NCBI GenBank assembly: GCA_020860445.1 | Contig: JAJBUH010000129.1 | Span: forward strand, 1-32,135 | DNA: 32,135 nucleotides | Reading direction: 5' to 3' | Source of the DNA: Bacteroidales bacterium | GTDB lineage: Bacteria > Bacteroidota > Bacteroidia > Bacteroidales > Muribaculaceae | In this document: piece by piece, positions 20,704 through 29,002 of the stretch | Numbering within the stretch: position 1 is the first letter of the stretch | Layout: every line of letters begins with the position of its first letter | Program-made: the position numbers and the translations under genes | The notes under the pieces: model-generated | What the model saw: the letters and a program-made list of their open reading frames with translations, nothing else | Database searches by the model: none | What the model was told of the DNA's origin: nothing

Positions 20704-21264
20704 TCATTCCCTCGTAACTTGCCAATTGTCAAGCTCAAGCAGAGTCTTGCGACCGAAGATTTTGACAGCAACCTTGAGCTTGCCCTTATCGGGAGCAATC
20801 TCCTCAATCAGCCCGGAGAATCCGCTGAACGGACCCTCGTTGACCTTCACTGTCTCACCCACCATATAATCGCTCTCTACTACGCCTGCGTTTTCGGCAT
20901 GCTCGTCGGCCGAGCCCATCATGCGCTTCACGTCGCTTTCAGAAAGCATCGTGGGCGCAGACCCTTTTTCGCGTCCGCGCAGAAAATCGATTACGTTGGT
21001 GGTGTTAGTCAGCTCATGTATCAGCTCGCCTGTGAGGTCAGCTTCAATAAACACGTACCCGGAATAGAGATTGCGCTCCTTGATCACTTTCTTTCCTCTG
21101 CGCACAGTCACAACCTTTTCAGTGGGAATCAACACCTGGAAGAGATGGTCGCCCAGACCTCCGTTCTTCATTGCTCCGTCGAGGAGCTCCTTCACCTTGG
21201 TCTCCTTGCCTGAAATGGCACGCAGCACGTACCATCCTCTGCGGTTTGCTTGTTTCTCTGCCAT
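20704..21264 (-). CDS. nusG: Transcription termination/antitermination protein NusG
   Basis: 186 aa; WYVLRAISGKETKVKE, LYSGYVFIEADL, C-terminal KOW-like region. Confidence 0.97.
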   Translation of the reverse strand: MAEKQANRRGWYVLRAISGKETKVKELLDGAMKNGGLGDHLFQVLIPTEKVVTVRRGKKVIKERNLYSGYVFIEADLTGELIHELTNTTNVIDFLRGREKGSAPTMLSESDVKRMMGSADEHAENAGVVESDYMVGETVKVNEGPFSGFSGLIEEIAPDKGKLKVAVKIFGRKTLLELDNWQVTRE

Positions 21265-21443
21265 GATGTTCTGATTCTACAATTGTAAGTTGGTTGTTTT
21301 TGTAACATTGCTCACAGCCTTGCCGGGGCTGCTGGTGGTTGGGGATGCTGGCGGCAAATTCGCCCAGGGGCGAAGGTGGAAGCATTTGAGCCGCTCAGCT
21401 TCCGCTATTGGTAGTTGCGTTAAGTGTCTTATATTCATTACAA

Positions 21444-21473
21444 AAAACCTCATCTCTGACGAAATGCGGTTTT
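21444..21473 (-). terminator. Hairpin with T-run in the secE-nusG gap (attenuator-like)
   Basis: Minus-strand AAAACCGCAT-N10-ATGAGGTTTT plus TT; one internal mismatch. Confidence 0.5.
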
Positions 21474-21518
21474 CGGTAAATATAGATTCCTTATTTCATA
21501 AGCTTCTAACCTACGATA

Positions 21519-21713
21519 TTAGATATGGTAGAGAAGCTTCATCAAGGCTTCGGAAATTTGGTCCATCACCAGCACTATCAGTGCTATGATTAGCGATGCG
21601 ATCATTACGATGATGGCCGATTTCACGACCTGTGACTTGGTGGGCCAGGAGGTCTTGTAGCGCAACTCTGTGTACGAGTTCTCCAAGGCCGTTACTAATT
21701 TGAGTTTCTTCAT
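21519..21713 (-). CDS. secE: Preprotein translocase subunit SecE
   Basis: MKKLKLVTALENSYTELRYKTSWPTKSQVVKSAIIVMIASLIIALIVLVMDQ; between tRNA-Trp and nusG. Confidence 0.93.
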   Translation of the reverse strand: MKKLKLVTALENSYTELRYKTSWPTKSQVVKSAIIVMIASLIIALIVLVMDQISEALMKLLYHI

Positions 21714-21728
21714 TTTTTTGTTTTTTAG

Positions 21729-21801
21729 CACGGGAAGTAAGGCTCGAACTCACGACCCTCGGTTTTGGAGACCGATGCTCTACCAACTGAGCTATTCCCG
21801 T
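21729..21801 (-). tRNA. tRNA-Trp(CCA)
   Basis: Cloverleaf with ACGGGAA/TTCCCGT acceptor and CCA anticodon. Confidence 0.95.
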
Positions 21802-21864
21802 GTGTTTAAGGCGGCTTGCGGCTTGCAAGCCGCCTTATTATGTGGTGTTAGTGTTGACTGTGGA

Positions 21865-23049
21865 TTAGTCGAGGATCTCGGTGATCTGACCTGAACCAAC
21901 GGTGCGGCCACCTTCGCGGATAGCGAAACGCAGACCAGCGTCGCAAGCTACGGGAGTGATGAGGTCAACAAAGATCTCTACGTTATCGCCAGGCATTACC
22001 ATTTCTACGCCCTCGGGGAGAGTAATCTCGCCAGTCACGTCAAGTGTGCGGATGTAGAACTGGGGACGATAGTGGTTGTGGAACGGAGTGTGGCGGCCGC
22101 CTTCCTCTTTCTTGAGGATATAGACAGAAGCTTTGAACTTGCTGTGGGGCTTCACAACACCCGGGTGGCAGATTACCATGCCGCGCTTCACGTCCTTCTT
22201 GTCGATACCACGGAGCAGCAGACCTACATTGTCGCCAGCCTCGCCGAGGTCAAGGATCTTGCGGAACATCTCAACGCCAGTAACGGTCGACTTCATGCTT
22301 GCGCCAAGGCCCATGATTTGAACTTCGTCACCAACCTTAACCACGCCGGTCTCGATACGGCCAGTAGCTACGGTGCCGCGGCCGGTGATGGTGAACACGT
22401 CCTCAACAGGCATCAGGAAGGGCTTGTCGATTGCGCGGGGAGGCAGTGGAATCCAGCTGTCAACAGCGTCCATGAGCTCCATTACTTTCTCTTCCCACTC
22501 GGGCTCGCCGTTGAGGGCGCCGAGGGCTGAACCGCGGATAACCGGGGTGTTGTCGCCGTCATAGCCGTACTGGTTGAGCAGGTCGCGCATGTCCATTTCG
22601 GTGAATTCGATCATCTCCTCGTCGTCGACCATGTCGCACTTGTTGAGGAAAACAACGATGCTGGGCACGTTTACCTGGCGGGCGAGAAGGATGTGCTCGC
22701 GGGTCTGGGGCATCGGGCCGTCGGTGGCGGCTACCACGATGATTGCGCCGTCCATCTGAGCAGCACCAGTCACCATGTTCTTAACGTAGTCAGCGTGTCC
22801 GGGGCAGTCAACGTGGGCATAGTGGCGGTTCTTGGTCTCATACTCAACGTGAGCGGTGTTGATGGTGATACCGCGCTCTTTCTCCTCGGGAGCGTTGTCG
22901 ATCTGGTCGAACGACTTAACTTCGGAGAGACCCTGCTTAGCGAGCACCATGGTGATGGCGGCGGTGAGGGTGGTCTTGCCGTGGTCAACGTGACCGATTG
23001 TGCCGATGTTTACGTGCGGCTTCGTTCTTTCGAATTTCTCTTTAGCCAT
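21865..23049 (-). CDS. tuf: Elongation factor Tu
   Basis: 394 aa; [40 protein letters not shown]. Confidence 0.99.
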   Translation of the reverse strand: MAKEKFERTKPHVNIGTIGHVDHGKTTLTAAITMVLAKQGLSEVKSFDQIDNAPEEKERGITINTAHVEYETKNRHYAHVDCPGHADYVKNMVTGAAQMDGAIIVVAATDGPMPQTREHILLARQVNVPSIVVFLNKCDMVDDEEMIEFTEMDMRDLLNQYGYDGDNTPVIRGSALGALNGEPEWEEKVMELMDAVDSWIPLPPRAIDKPFLMPVEDVFTITGRGTVATGRIETGVVKVGDEVQIMGLGASMKSTVTGVEMFRKILDLGEAGDNVGLLLRGIDKKDVKRGMVICHPGVVKPHSKFKASVYILKKEEGGRHTPFHNHYRPQFYIRTLDVTGEITLPEGVEMVMPGDNVEIFVDLITPVACDAGLRFAIREGGRTVGSGQITEILD

Positions 23050-23140
23050 AGCTGGTTTATTTATTTCTTTTTGTTAATGATATGCTTTTTCACAAAAGAC
23101 CACGGCAACGACGAGCGCCACCGGGGCTTTATTGGATTGG

Positions 23141-23212
<72 letters not shown>

Positions 23213-23227
23213 ATTGGCATAAAAAAG

Positions 23228-23300
23228 AGCGGAAGACGAGGCTCAAACTCGCGACCCTCAGCTTGGAAGGCTGATGCTCTATCAACTGAGCTACTTCCGC
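23228..23300 (-). tRNA. tRNA-Gly(TCC)
   Basis: GCGGAAG/CTTCCGC acceptor; anticodon TCC. Confidence 0.95.
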
Positions 23301-23309
23301 AATCATTTG

Positions 23310-23392
23310 TGGGCGCGGATGGATTCGAACCACCGAAGGTGTCAACCAGCAGATTTACAGTCTGCCCCATTTGGCCACTCTGGAACACGCCC
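23310..23392 (-). tRNA. tRNA-Tyr(GTA)
   Basis: Class II tRNA with long variable arm; anticodon GTA. Confidence 0.95.
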
Positions 23393-23426
23393 ATTTTCAT
23401 TTGTCGATTTAGCTTTCAATGTCCTG

Positions 23427-23500
23427 AGCCTCTTGTCGGATTCGAACCAACGACCCCGAGATTACAAATCACGTGCTCTGGCCAACTGAGCTAAAGAGGC
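23427..23500 (-). tRNA. tRNA-Thr(TGT)
   Basis: GCCTCTT/AAGAGGC acceptor; anticodon TGT. Confidence 0.95.
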
Positions 23501-23556
23501 GGTTTTCAATTTTCTCTTGCCTCGGTTGAGGTGGCTTACCTCCCCGTTTGCGATTG

Positions 23557-23586
23557 CAAAGTTACGGCCTTTTTCTGAATTGACAA
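23557..23586 (-). promoter_or_regulatory. Bacteroidetes-type promoter of the tRNA-tuf block (TAACTTTG / TTG)
   Basis: Minus-strand TAACTTTG at 23564-23557, TTG at 23586-23584, 19-nt spacer. Confidence 0.6.
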
Positions 23587-23717
23587 AATATTTTTCAAAG
23601 AATTTTTCAAAAAAACATCACTTTTTTCGTAAGTCGTTGATTATCAGTAGGCGATTAATTGCCTTCAAAACCACAGGATCAAAGCCCCAAGAGGCATCAG
23701 ACGGCTTGACAGCCTTA

Positions 23718-23812
23718 GACCATAAAGCCACAAGGACGTAAAGCCACAAGATTTCTTCTCTTTTCCTTTCCTCTATGTCCTTGTGGCTTTATGTCCTTGT
23801 GGCTTTATGGTC
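23718..23812. repeat. 33-bp inverted repeat whose arms are themselves tandem repeats (ATAAAGCCACAAGGAC)
   Basis: Arm 23718-23750 versus 23780-23812, 32/33 identical on reverse complement. Confidence 0.9.
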
Positions 23813-23836
23813 TCAGGGCATCCATGCCCGCTTCTA

Positions 23837-26089
23837 TCAGTATTTCTTTATCTTTTTGGTGCTCCAGTCGATTTGCTCGGTGCACAGGGCTGGGGCCACA
23901 TGGGGGATTTCCGACCCGGCCTTGACCAAGATCACGCAGCGTATGTCTCCGCCTGGGGCCAGCGAGTGCCATCCCGGCTGGTATTTCTTGCCGCTCTGGT
24001 AGTCAACCCACGCGGTATTGCCTGGCAGGTACACATCGCGGCGCTCGGTATTCTCCATAAACGGTGCCACCATGATCTTGCTGCCAAACATATATTGGTC
24101 CTCAACTCGCCATGCGCCTGGGTCGTCAGGAAATTCGAGCAGCAAGGCGCGCATCATCGGCCAACCATTCTCAGTGCACTCCTTAGCCTCGTCGAGCACA
24201 TAGGGCATGAGCGAGTATTTGAGCTCGGCGCAACGGCGGAAATAATCGGTGAACTCCTTATTATATAGCCAAGGCTCGGTGGGAGGCGCTCCATGAGCGC
24301 GGGTGTGTGAGCACAGGAATCCCATAGGCAGCCAGCGGCGGTACAGCTCCTCGGGCGTACTGGTCACGAATCCTCCCATGTCATGGCTCCAGAAGCAGAA
24401 GCCTGACAAGCCGAACGACAAGCCCTCGCGCAGGGTGCCGATCATTCCGGCATCGGTCGATGCGGCATCGCCTCCCCAATGCAATGGGTAACGCTGGCTG
24501 CCGGCCCAGGCCGAACGAGCCCAGATGATATTGTCACCGCTGACCTTCTTGGTGGCCTCGGCCACAGCGCGGTTGTAGCGCACCGGGTATAGGTTATGCT
24601 CGTACCAGCCCGAGCGGCCATTGTGGTACACGGCTTCAATCGGGGCTGCCTCGCCAAAGTCGACCTTGATGGCTCCTACCCCCATTGAGATGAGGTTTGA
24701 GATCTTGTCTTGGTACCAAGCCACGGTCTCGGGATTGGTGAAGTCGAGCACGGCATCCTCATAGGGGAGCGCTCCCTTGCCGTTGGCAACGGCCAAGCCG
24801 CGCTCTACCAGCTCGGGGAAGTATTTGTTGCCTGGCACGAAGTATGGGAGCTGCCACAAGCAGATGTGGAAACCATCGTTCCTGAGGTCGCTGATCATCT
24901 GCTGCGGGTCGGCGAAGCGCGATGGCGAGAACTCGTAGTCGCATTGCCAGTCGACATCAAACCATCCCGTGTCGAAATGTATCACATCGGCCGGTATGCG
25001 ATTGTCGCGCAATTGGCGTGCCACCTCGCGGCCCTCGTCCTCGGTAAAATATGAGATGCGGCTCATCCAGGTGCCAAAACTCCATGTCGGTGGCATCTCG
25101 GGGCGTCCGCTCACCTGGGTGTAGGCACTAAGCACCTCTTTGGGCTGCCCAAAGAAGATGAACAGGTCCATATCCTCGTCGATCATGAATAGCTTGTTGG
25201 CCCCGATGTAGCTGCAGCCGATGTCGGCTGTGACGGGCGCTGAGGTGTGGAGAAACATCCCATAGCCCTTGTTGCTCATATAAAAAGGTATAGGCTTGTA
25301 CATGTCGGGGGTCTCCGGGCCCTGCGGGTCGGTGACGAACAGGTTGAGCTTCTGCCCTACCTTGTCGAGATGGGTGGCAGATTCGCCAAAGCCGTAGATG
25401 CGTTCGGTCGGGGCTATGCTCCACACGGGGTTTATGCTGCGCGAGTTGTCGCTGCCGCGCTTGATGAAGCTGAACGGTGGAACCTTGACCTGGGTGCTGT
25501 CATTGTCGGCCCATACGCGCGTCTGGGTCATTATGCGGCCATCCGCATCGCGCAGCACCAGGCGCCAAGGATAAGCCTGGATTTCGAGTTGGCCATTGGG
25601 GCTGGAATAGATTATGTTTTGCCCATCCTTGGTTACGGTCCAAGCTGAGGCGTCGGCTTGGGGCGCGCCGTTGAGCATGGGAGATTCGGCATCATCGGCC
25701 GGAGCCGGACGCGGCGAGGTGTGGATCTTGACTCTCAAGGTGCGCGGTCCGATTGGCTCGACCGAGAATCCGAGTTGTGGATTCTGCGGGTAGGCGGTGT
25801 TGGGGAAGTCCAGGCTCTGCAGGGGCTGGTGCAGATAGGTGTTGGCATTGAAAGCCTGGCGCGGCATCAGCTGCTGGCGCTTCCACTCTATCAGGCCCTG
25901 GCCGGTAGCGGTGTCGAAGGCGGCAAGGCTGTCGGCGAAAAAATAGGTGTTGCTCATATCGCTGAAGTCGGCGCTGACATCCTTGGTCTGGCTCAGCAGG
26001 TAGGCCGTACCTCCGTTGTGCTTGGTTTCGGCTTGGGCTATCCCCAAGGCGCAGATCGCTGCCGTCGCTATGATTGGTTTTATTCTCAT
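23837..26089 (-). CDS. GH31 family alpha-glucosidase/alpha-xylosidase, secreted
   Basis: About 750 aa from MRIKPIIATAAICALGIAQA signal peptide; GVGAIKVDFGEAAP and WARSAWAGSQRYPLHWGGDAASTD motifs. Confidence 0.92.
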   Translation of the reverse strand: MRIKPIIATAAICALGIAQAETKHNGGTAYLLSQTKDVSADFSDMSNTYFFADSLAAFDTATGQGLIEWKRQQLMPRQAFNANTYLHQPLQSLDFPNTAYPQNPQLGFSVEPIGPRTLRVKIHTSPRPAPADDAESPMLNGAPQADASAWTVTKDGQNIIYSSPNGQLEIQAYPWRLVLRDADGRIMTQTRVWADNDSTQVKVPPFSFIKRGSDNSRSINPVWSIAPTERIYGFGESATHLDKVGQKLNLFVTDPQGPETPDMYKPIPFYMSNKGYGMFLHTSAPVTADIGCSYIGANKLFMIDEDMDLFIFFGQPKEVLSAYTQVSGRPEMPPTWSFGTWMSRISYFTEDEGREVARQLRDNRIPADVIHFDTGWFDVDWQCDYEFSPSRFADPQQMISDLRNDGFHICLWQLPYFVPGNKYFPELVERGLAVANGKGALPYEDAVLDFTNPETVAWYQDKISNLISMGVGAIKVDFGEAAPIEAVYHNGRSGWYEHNLYPVRYNRAVAEATKKVSGDNIIWARSAWAGSQRYPLHWGGDAASTDAGMIGTLREGLSFGLSGFCFWSHDMGGFVTSTPEELYRRWLPMGFLCSHTRAHGAPPTEPWLYNKEFTDYFRRCAELKYSLMPYVLDEAKECTENGWPMMRALLLEFPDDPGAWRVEDQYMFGSKIMVAPFMENTERRDVYLPGNTAWVDYQSGKKYQPGWHSLAPGGDIRCVILVKAGSEIPHVAPALCTEQIDWSTKKIKKY

Positions 26090-26119
26090 GGCAAAAATGG
26101 TTTGTGATTTAATAATGTG

Positions 26120-26127
26120 CAAAGTTA
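26120..26127 (-). promoter_or_regulatory. -7 element TAACTTTG upstream of GH31
   Basis: Minus-strand TAACTTTGC; TTG-like -33 is less certain. Confidence 0.4.
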
Positions 26128-26278
26128 AGGGGTTTTGGCACACTCAAAGGGTCAGAAATGTTGTCAATATTGGTCAAAAATGACTTAATTAAGGATTTTC
26201 CGACCGTTTTTACAACTTTTTTTGGTGGGTTCGGTTTTTATGAGTAAGTTTGTAGAGTGAAATTGTATTAACTCCGAA

Positions 26279-26896
26279 ATGGACCCTGTAGATACCAATG
26301 AAGTGAAGCGCTCAATGCGCGAAATCCTCGAGGCCGAAAGCCGTGCCATAAAGAACATCCCCGTTACCGACGACTACGCCAAAGCCGTCGATATCATCGT
26401 AGAGCGTGTCCACCGCCAGGGAGGCAAGCTCGTGGCTTCAGGCATGGGCAAGGCCGGACAGATTGCCATGAACATAGCCACCACCTTCGCCTCAACCGGC
26501 ACTCCGGCCATAACCCTCCATCCCAGCGAGGCGCAGCATGGCGACTTGGGGGTGCTGCAGCCTCACGATGTGCTGCTGCTCGTGTCTAATTCTGGAAAGA
26601 CGCGCGAGATCCTCGAGCTGATCAAGCTAATCGAGGGTTTCTACACCGATATACCTATTATAGTAATAACGGGTAATCCGGCCAGCCCGGTGGCTCAGGC
26701 TGGCGATGCCGTGCTCGCCACTGGAGCCAGTCCGGAGGTGTGTCCTCTGGGGCTGACACCCACCACATCGACTACGATCATGACGGTAATCGGCGACGTG
26801 TTGGTCGTCAACACCATGCGAGCTATCGGATTTACGCGCGAGGATTACGCCAAGCGCCACCATGGCGGCTACCTCGGCACCGTCGCCCGCAGCTAA
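26279..26896 (+). CDS. SIS-domain arabinose-5-phosphate isomerase-like protein (KpsF/KdsD type), no CBS domains
   Basis: 205 aa; GKLVASGMGKAGQIAMNIATTFASTGTPAITLHPSEAQHGDLGVLQPHDVLLLVSNSGKTREI. Confidence 0.88.
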   Translation: MDPVDTNEVKRSMREILEAESRAIKNIPVTDDYAKAVDIIVERVHRQGGKLVASGMGKAGQIAMNIATTFASTGTPAITLHPSEAQHGDLGVLQPHDVLLLVSNSGKTREILELIKLIEGFYTDIPIIVITGNPASPVAQAGDAVLATGASPEVCPLGLTPTTSTTIMTVIGDVLVVNTMRAIGFTREDYAKRHHGGYLGTVARS

Positions 26897-26953
26897 TCCG
26901 CTACTTATTACTAATTACTTGTTACTTATTACTTTTGACTTTTGACTTAATAT

Positions 26954-27424
26954 ATGTCTCAGCATACCCCTACCACTAAGGCTCCCCGCGTCGACGGAGC
27001 CAACATAGCAATCCTTAGCGCCGAATGGAACGGCCACATCAACCAGCGTATGGTCGACAGCGCCGCTGCCGCCCTCAAGGAGATGGGCGCCAAGCATCAG
27101 ATATTTTATGTGCCCGGAGCCGTAGAACTCACTTTCGGAGCTTCGCAGCTCATCGAGGCATCGGTGTTTGATGCCGTGATTGTATTCGGCACTGTGATTC
27201 GCGGCGGCACTCCCCACTTCGACTATGTGTGCCAGAGCGTGACCCAGGGCATCACCGCCCTCAATGCTGACTGCGACACACCGGTGATATTCGGTGTCCT
27301 CACCGTCGACAACGAGCAAGACGCCCTCGACCGCGCTGGCGGTCCCCACGGCGACAAAGGCCGCGAGTACGCCGAAGCCGCCCTCAAGATGATCGCCTTC
27401 CAGCGCCAAGTGCAAGAGCTGTGA
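26954..27424 (+). CDS. ribH: 6,7-dimethyl-8-ribityllumazine synthase
   Basis: 156 aa; AEWNGHINQRMVDSA, VPGAVELTFGASQLIE, VFGTVIRGGTPHFDYVC. Confidence 0.95.
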   Translation: MSQHTPTTKAPRVDGANIAILSAEWNGHINQRMVDSAAAALKEMGAKHQIFYVPGAVELTFGASQLIEASVFDAVIVFGTVIRGGTPHFDYVCQSVTQGITALNADCDTPVIFGVLTVDNEQDALDRAGGPHGDKGREYAEAALKMIAFQRQVQEL

Positions 27425-27507
27425 AATGAAAAATGAATAATGAAAAATGAAGAATGGCCCCGTTGAGAGCCATTTTTCATTTTTCATTATTCATTCTTCA
27501 TTCTTAG
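27424..27507. terminator. Long hairpin built from AATGAAAA-type repeats between convergent ribH and thioredoxin
   Basis: Arms of about 36 nt with about 4 mismatches around CCCGTTGAGA. Confidence 0.7.
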
Positions 27508-27809
27508 ATTACTCTGTCGAGCATGTCCTTCAGCTCTGAGAGGGGTTTCTCACCCTCGTCGTGCCAAAATTCTGTGCCGTCTTTGTAAACGAAGAATGCT
27601 GGGTAGTGCTCTACTCCCCACTCTTCGGTGAGTTTCGGTTCCTTGTCTACATCTATTTGTATAATGTTTGCTTTGTCGCCCATCACATTTCTCAATTCAT
27701 CGATGATAGGCATTTCGCGTTGGCAATGAGGGCACCAGGTGGCGTAGAACTCAATCAGCGTCGGCTTGCTCTCAGCCAAATCAGCTTTAAGTTTCTGAGT
27801 AATGTCCAT
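27504..27809 (-). CDS. Thioredoxin-family protein (CPHC active site)
   Basis: 101 aa; PTLIEFYATWCPHCQREMPIIDEL. Confidence 0.9.
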   Translation of the reverse strand: MDITQKLKADLAESKPTLIEFYATWCPHCQREMPIIDELRNVMGDKANIIQIDVDKEPKLTEEWGVEHYPAFFVYKDGTEFWHDEGEKPLSELKDMLDRVI

Positions 27810-27811
27810 GG

Positions 27812-28126
27812 TTATTCGTCCTTTTTGGTTTGGATATGTTCTTTGATTTTGCGCACAAGCTCATCGGCTGACTGTACACCCACGGCACGCCAAGCGGCCA
27901 CGCCGAGTTTGAAGATGATCAGCGTAGGCACCGAGCGCACGTTGTACTCGGCTGCCAAAGCTTGGTTTTTGTCAATGTCGACCTTTACAATGTTGGCTGC
28001 ATCGCCAACTTGGCTCTTCACCTCCTCAAGGATGGGACCCTGCACCTTGCACGGGCCGCACCAAGTGGCGAAGAAGTCAACCAGTGTCGGCTTCTCCTGG
28101 CTTATAAGTTTGTTGAAATCGTCCAT
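27812..28126 (-). CDS. Thioredoxin (CGPC active site)
   Basis: 104 aa; PTLVDFFATWCGPCKVQGPILEEV. Confidence 0.93.
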   Translation of the reverse strand: MDDFNKLISQEKPTLVDFFATWCGPCKVQGPILEEVKSQVGDAANIVKVDIDKNQALAAEYNVRSVPTLIIFKLGVAAWRAVGVQSADELVRKIKEHIQTKKDE

Positions 28127-28245
28127 ATTCTTGAATTTTTGGTTATGAGTTCGGTTTGTCTATTAGAAAAACAACCCTTTTGCCTCAAAGTTTAGCCCTA
28201 GAAAGCCAAAATGAGGTTAACGTTGCAAAAAATCATTGTTAAATT

Positions 28246-28275
28246 TTGACATTCGGCCAAAAACTCGTACCTTTG
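28246..28275 (+). promoter_or_regulatory. Bacteroidetes-type promoter of tRNA-Arg (TTG / TACCTTTG)
   Basis: TTG within TTTTGAC at 28246-28248, TACCTTTG at 28268-28275, 19-nt spacer. Confidence 0.65.
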
Positions 28276-28296
28276 CACTTGGAAACGCAACAGTCC

Positions 28297-28339
28297 TCGG
28301 GGCGCATTAGCAAATGCAGCATCCACGCGCCCCGATTTT
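28297..28339 (+). terminator. GC-rich leader hairpin plus TTTT between promoter and tRNA-Arg
   Basis: TCGGGGCGC/GCGCCCCGA 9-bp perfect stem, 21-nt loop, then TTTT. Confidence 0.5.
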
Positions 28340-28352
28340 GCGCCCCTCCCCT

Positions 28353-28426
28353 GGTCTGGTAGCTCAGCTGGATAGAGCAACAGCCTTCTAAGCTGTGGGT
28401 CCCGGGTTCGAATCCCGGCCGGATCA
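28353..28426 (+). tRNA. tRNA-Arg(TCT)
   Basis: GGTCTGG/CCGGATC acceptor, anticodon TCT, T-arm GGGTTCGAATCCC. Confidence 0.95.
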
Positions 28427-28433
28427 CAACCCC

Positions 28434-28463
28434 AAAAAGCCGCCCTCTCAGAGCGGCTTTTTT
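28434..28463 (+). terminator. Intrinsic terminator of tRNA-Arg
   Basis: AAAAAGCCGC-N9-GCGGCTTTTTT. Confidence 0.85.
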
Positions 28464-28535
28464 GCGTTCTGGAGCCCTTAAAATACCCTTCAAAACCATA
28501 AAATAGCGAAAAGCCAACCCGATAAGATGGAGAAG

Positions 28536-28700
28536 TTGTGCAATTGTTGTGCAACTTTTACCGGATGGTTGTGCAACTTTTACCGGATGGTTGTGCAACT
28601 TTTGCCAGATGGTTGTGCAACTTTTATAGGGTGGTTGTGCAACTTTTGTGCGACCCTTGTGCAACTTTTGTGCGACCCTTGTGCAACTTTTGTATCCCAA
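28536..28700. repeat. 22-bp tandem array, 7 perfect TTGTGCAACTTTT cores plus one degenerate copy
   Basis: Core starts: 28547, 28569, 28591, 28613, 28635, 28657, 28679 (all 22 bp apart); degenerate TTGTGCAAT at 28536 (11 bp before). The 9-bp spacers vary. Confidence 0.97.
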
Positions 28701-28701
28701 C

Positions 28702-28719
28702 TTTAGGTAAATACCTAAA
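28702..28719. repeat. 18-bp palindrome TTTAGGTA-AA-TACCTAAA
   Basis: Perfect 8-bp arms right after the 22-bp array. Confidence 0.9.
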
Positions 28720-28722
28720 CGA

Positions 28723-28761
28723 AAAACGCCAAACCACTGAAAATCAATGATTTGGCGTTTT
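28723..28761 (-). terminator. Terminator of tRNA-Val (bidirectional hairpin)
   Basis: AAAACGCCAAA/TTTGGCGTTTT perfect 11-bp stem; on the minus strand it extends to about 18 bp through two U-G pairs. Confidence 0.8.
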
Positions 28762-28767
28762 CATTCG

Positions 28768-28842
28768 TGATCTGCATTGGATTCGAACCAATGACCTCCT
28801 CCCTGTCAAGGAGGCGCTCTAAACCAACTGAGCTAGCAAATC
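28768..28842 (-). tRNA. tRNA-Val(GAC)
   Basis: GATTTGC/GCAGATC acceptor; anticodon loop TTGACAG. Confidence 0.93.
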
Positions 28843-28855
28843 CCGTATTGTACCG

Positions 28856-28886
28856 CAAAGTTACTGCTTTTCCTCCATTCCACCAA
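28856..28886 (-). promoter_or_regulatory. Bacteroidetes-type promoter of tRNA-Val (TAACTTTG / TTG)
   Basis: Minus-strand TAACTTTG at 28863-28856, TTG at 28886-28884. Confidence 0.5.
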
Positions 28887-28946
28887 ATTTTTTCCAATAA
28901 AAGATACGTTTTTTATTTGAATTCATAAAAAAGTATATTCCTTATG

Positions 28947-28975
28947 TTGGAATAGTCAAAAGTTTAGTACCTTTG
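28947..28975 (+). promoter_or_regulatory. Bacteroidetes-type promoter of the alpha/beta hydrolase (TTG / TACCTTTG)
   Basis: TTG at 28947-28949, TACCTTTG at 28968-28975. Confidence 0.65.
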
Positions 28976-29002
28976 TTGGTGTTTTGAGTTAGAAAATAAC
29001 CA

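Noticed and set aside
21511-21828. 105 aa minus ORF covering tRNA-Trp and secE
   Set aside because: Reads through a tRNA gene; overlaps secE in another frame.
23775-24268. Plus ORFs (MSLWLYVLVALWSQ..., MALCPCGFMVSGHP...)
   Set aside because: Products of the inverted/tandem repeat and the antisense of GH31.
28536-28700. CRISPR array
   Set aside because: The 13-bp core with 9-bp spacers is far too short, spacers repeat among units, and no cas genes are nearby.
28239-28700. 153 aa minus-strand ORF and 70 aa plus-strand ORF (28538-28750) over the 22-bp array
   Set aside because: Frames run through the tRNA-Arg and a non-triplet repeat; peptide repetition is a by-product of the DNA array.
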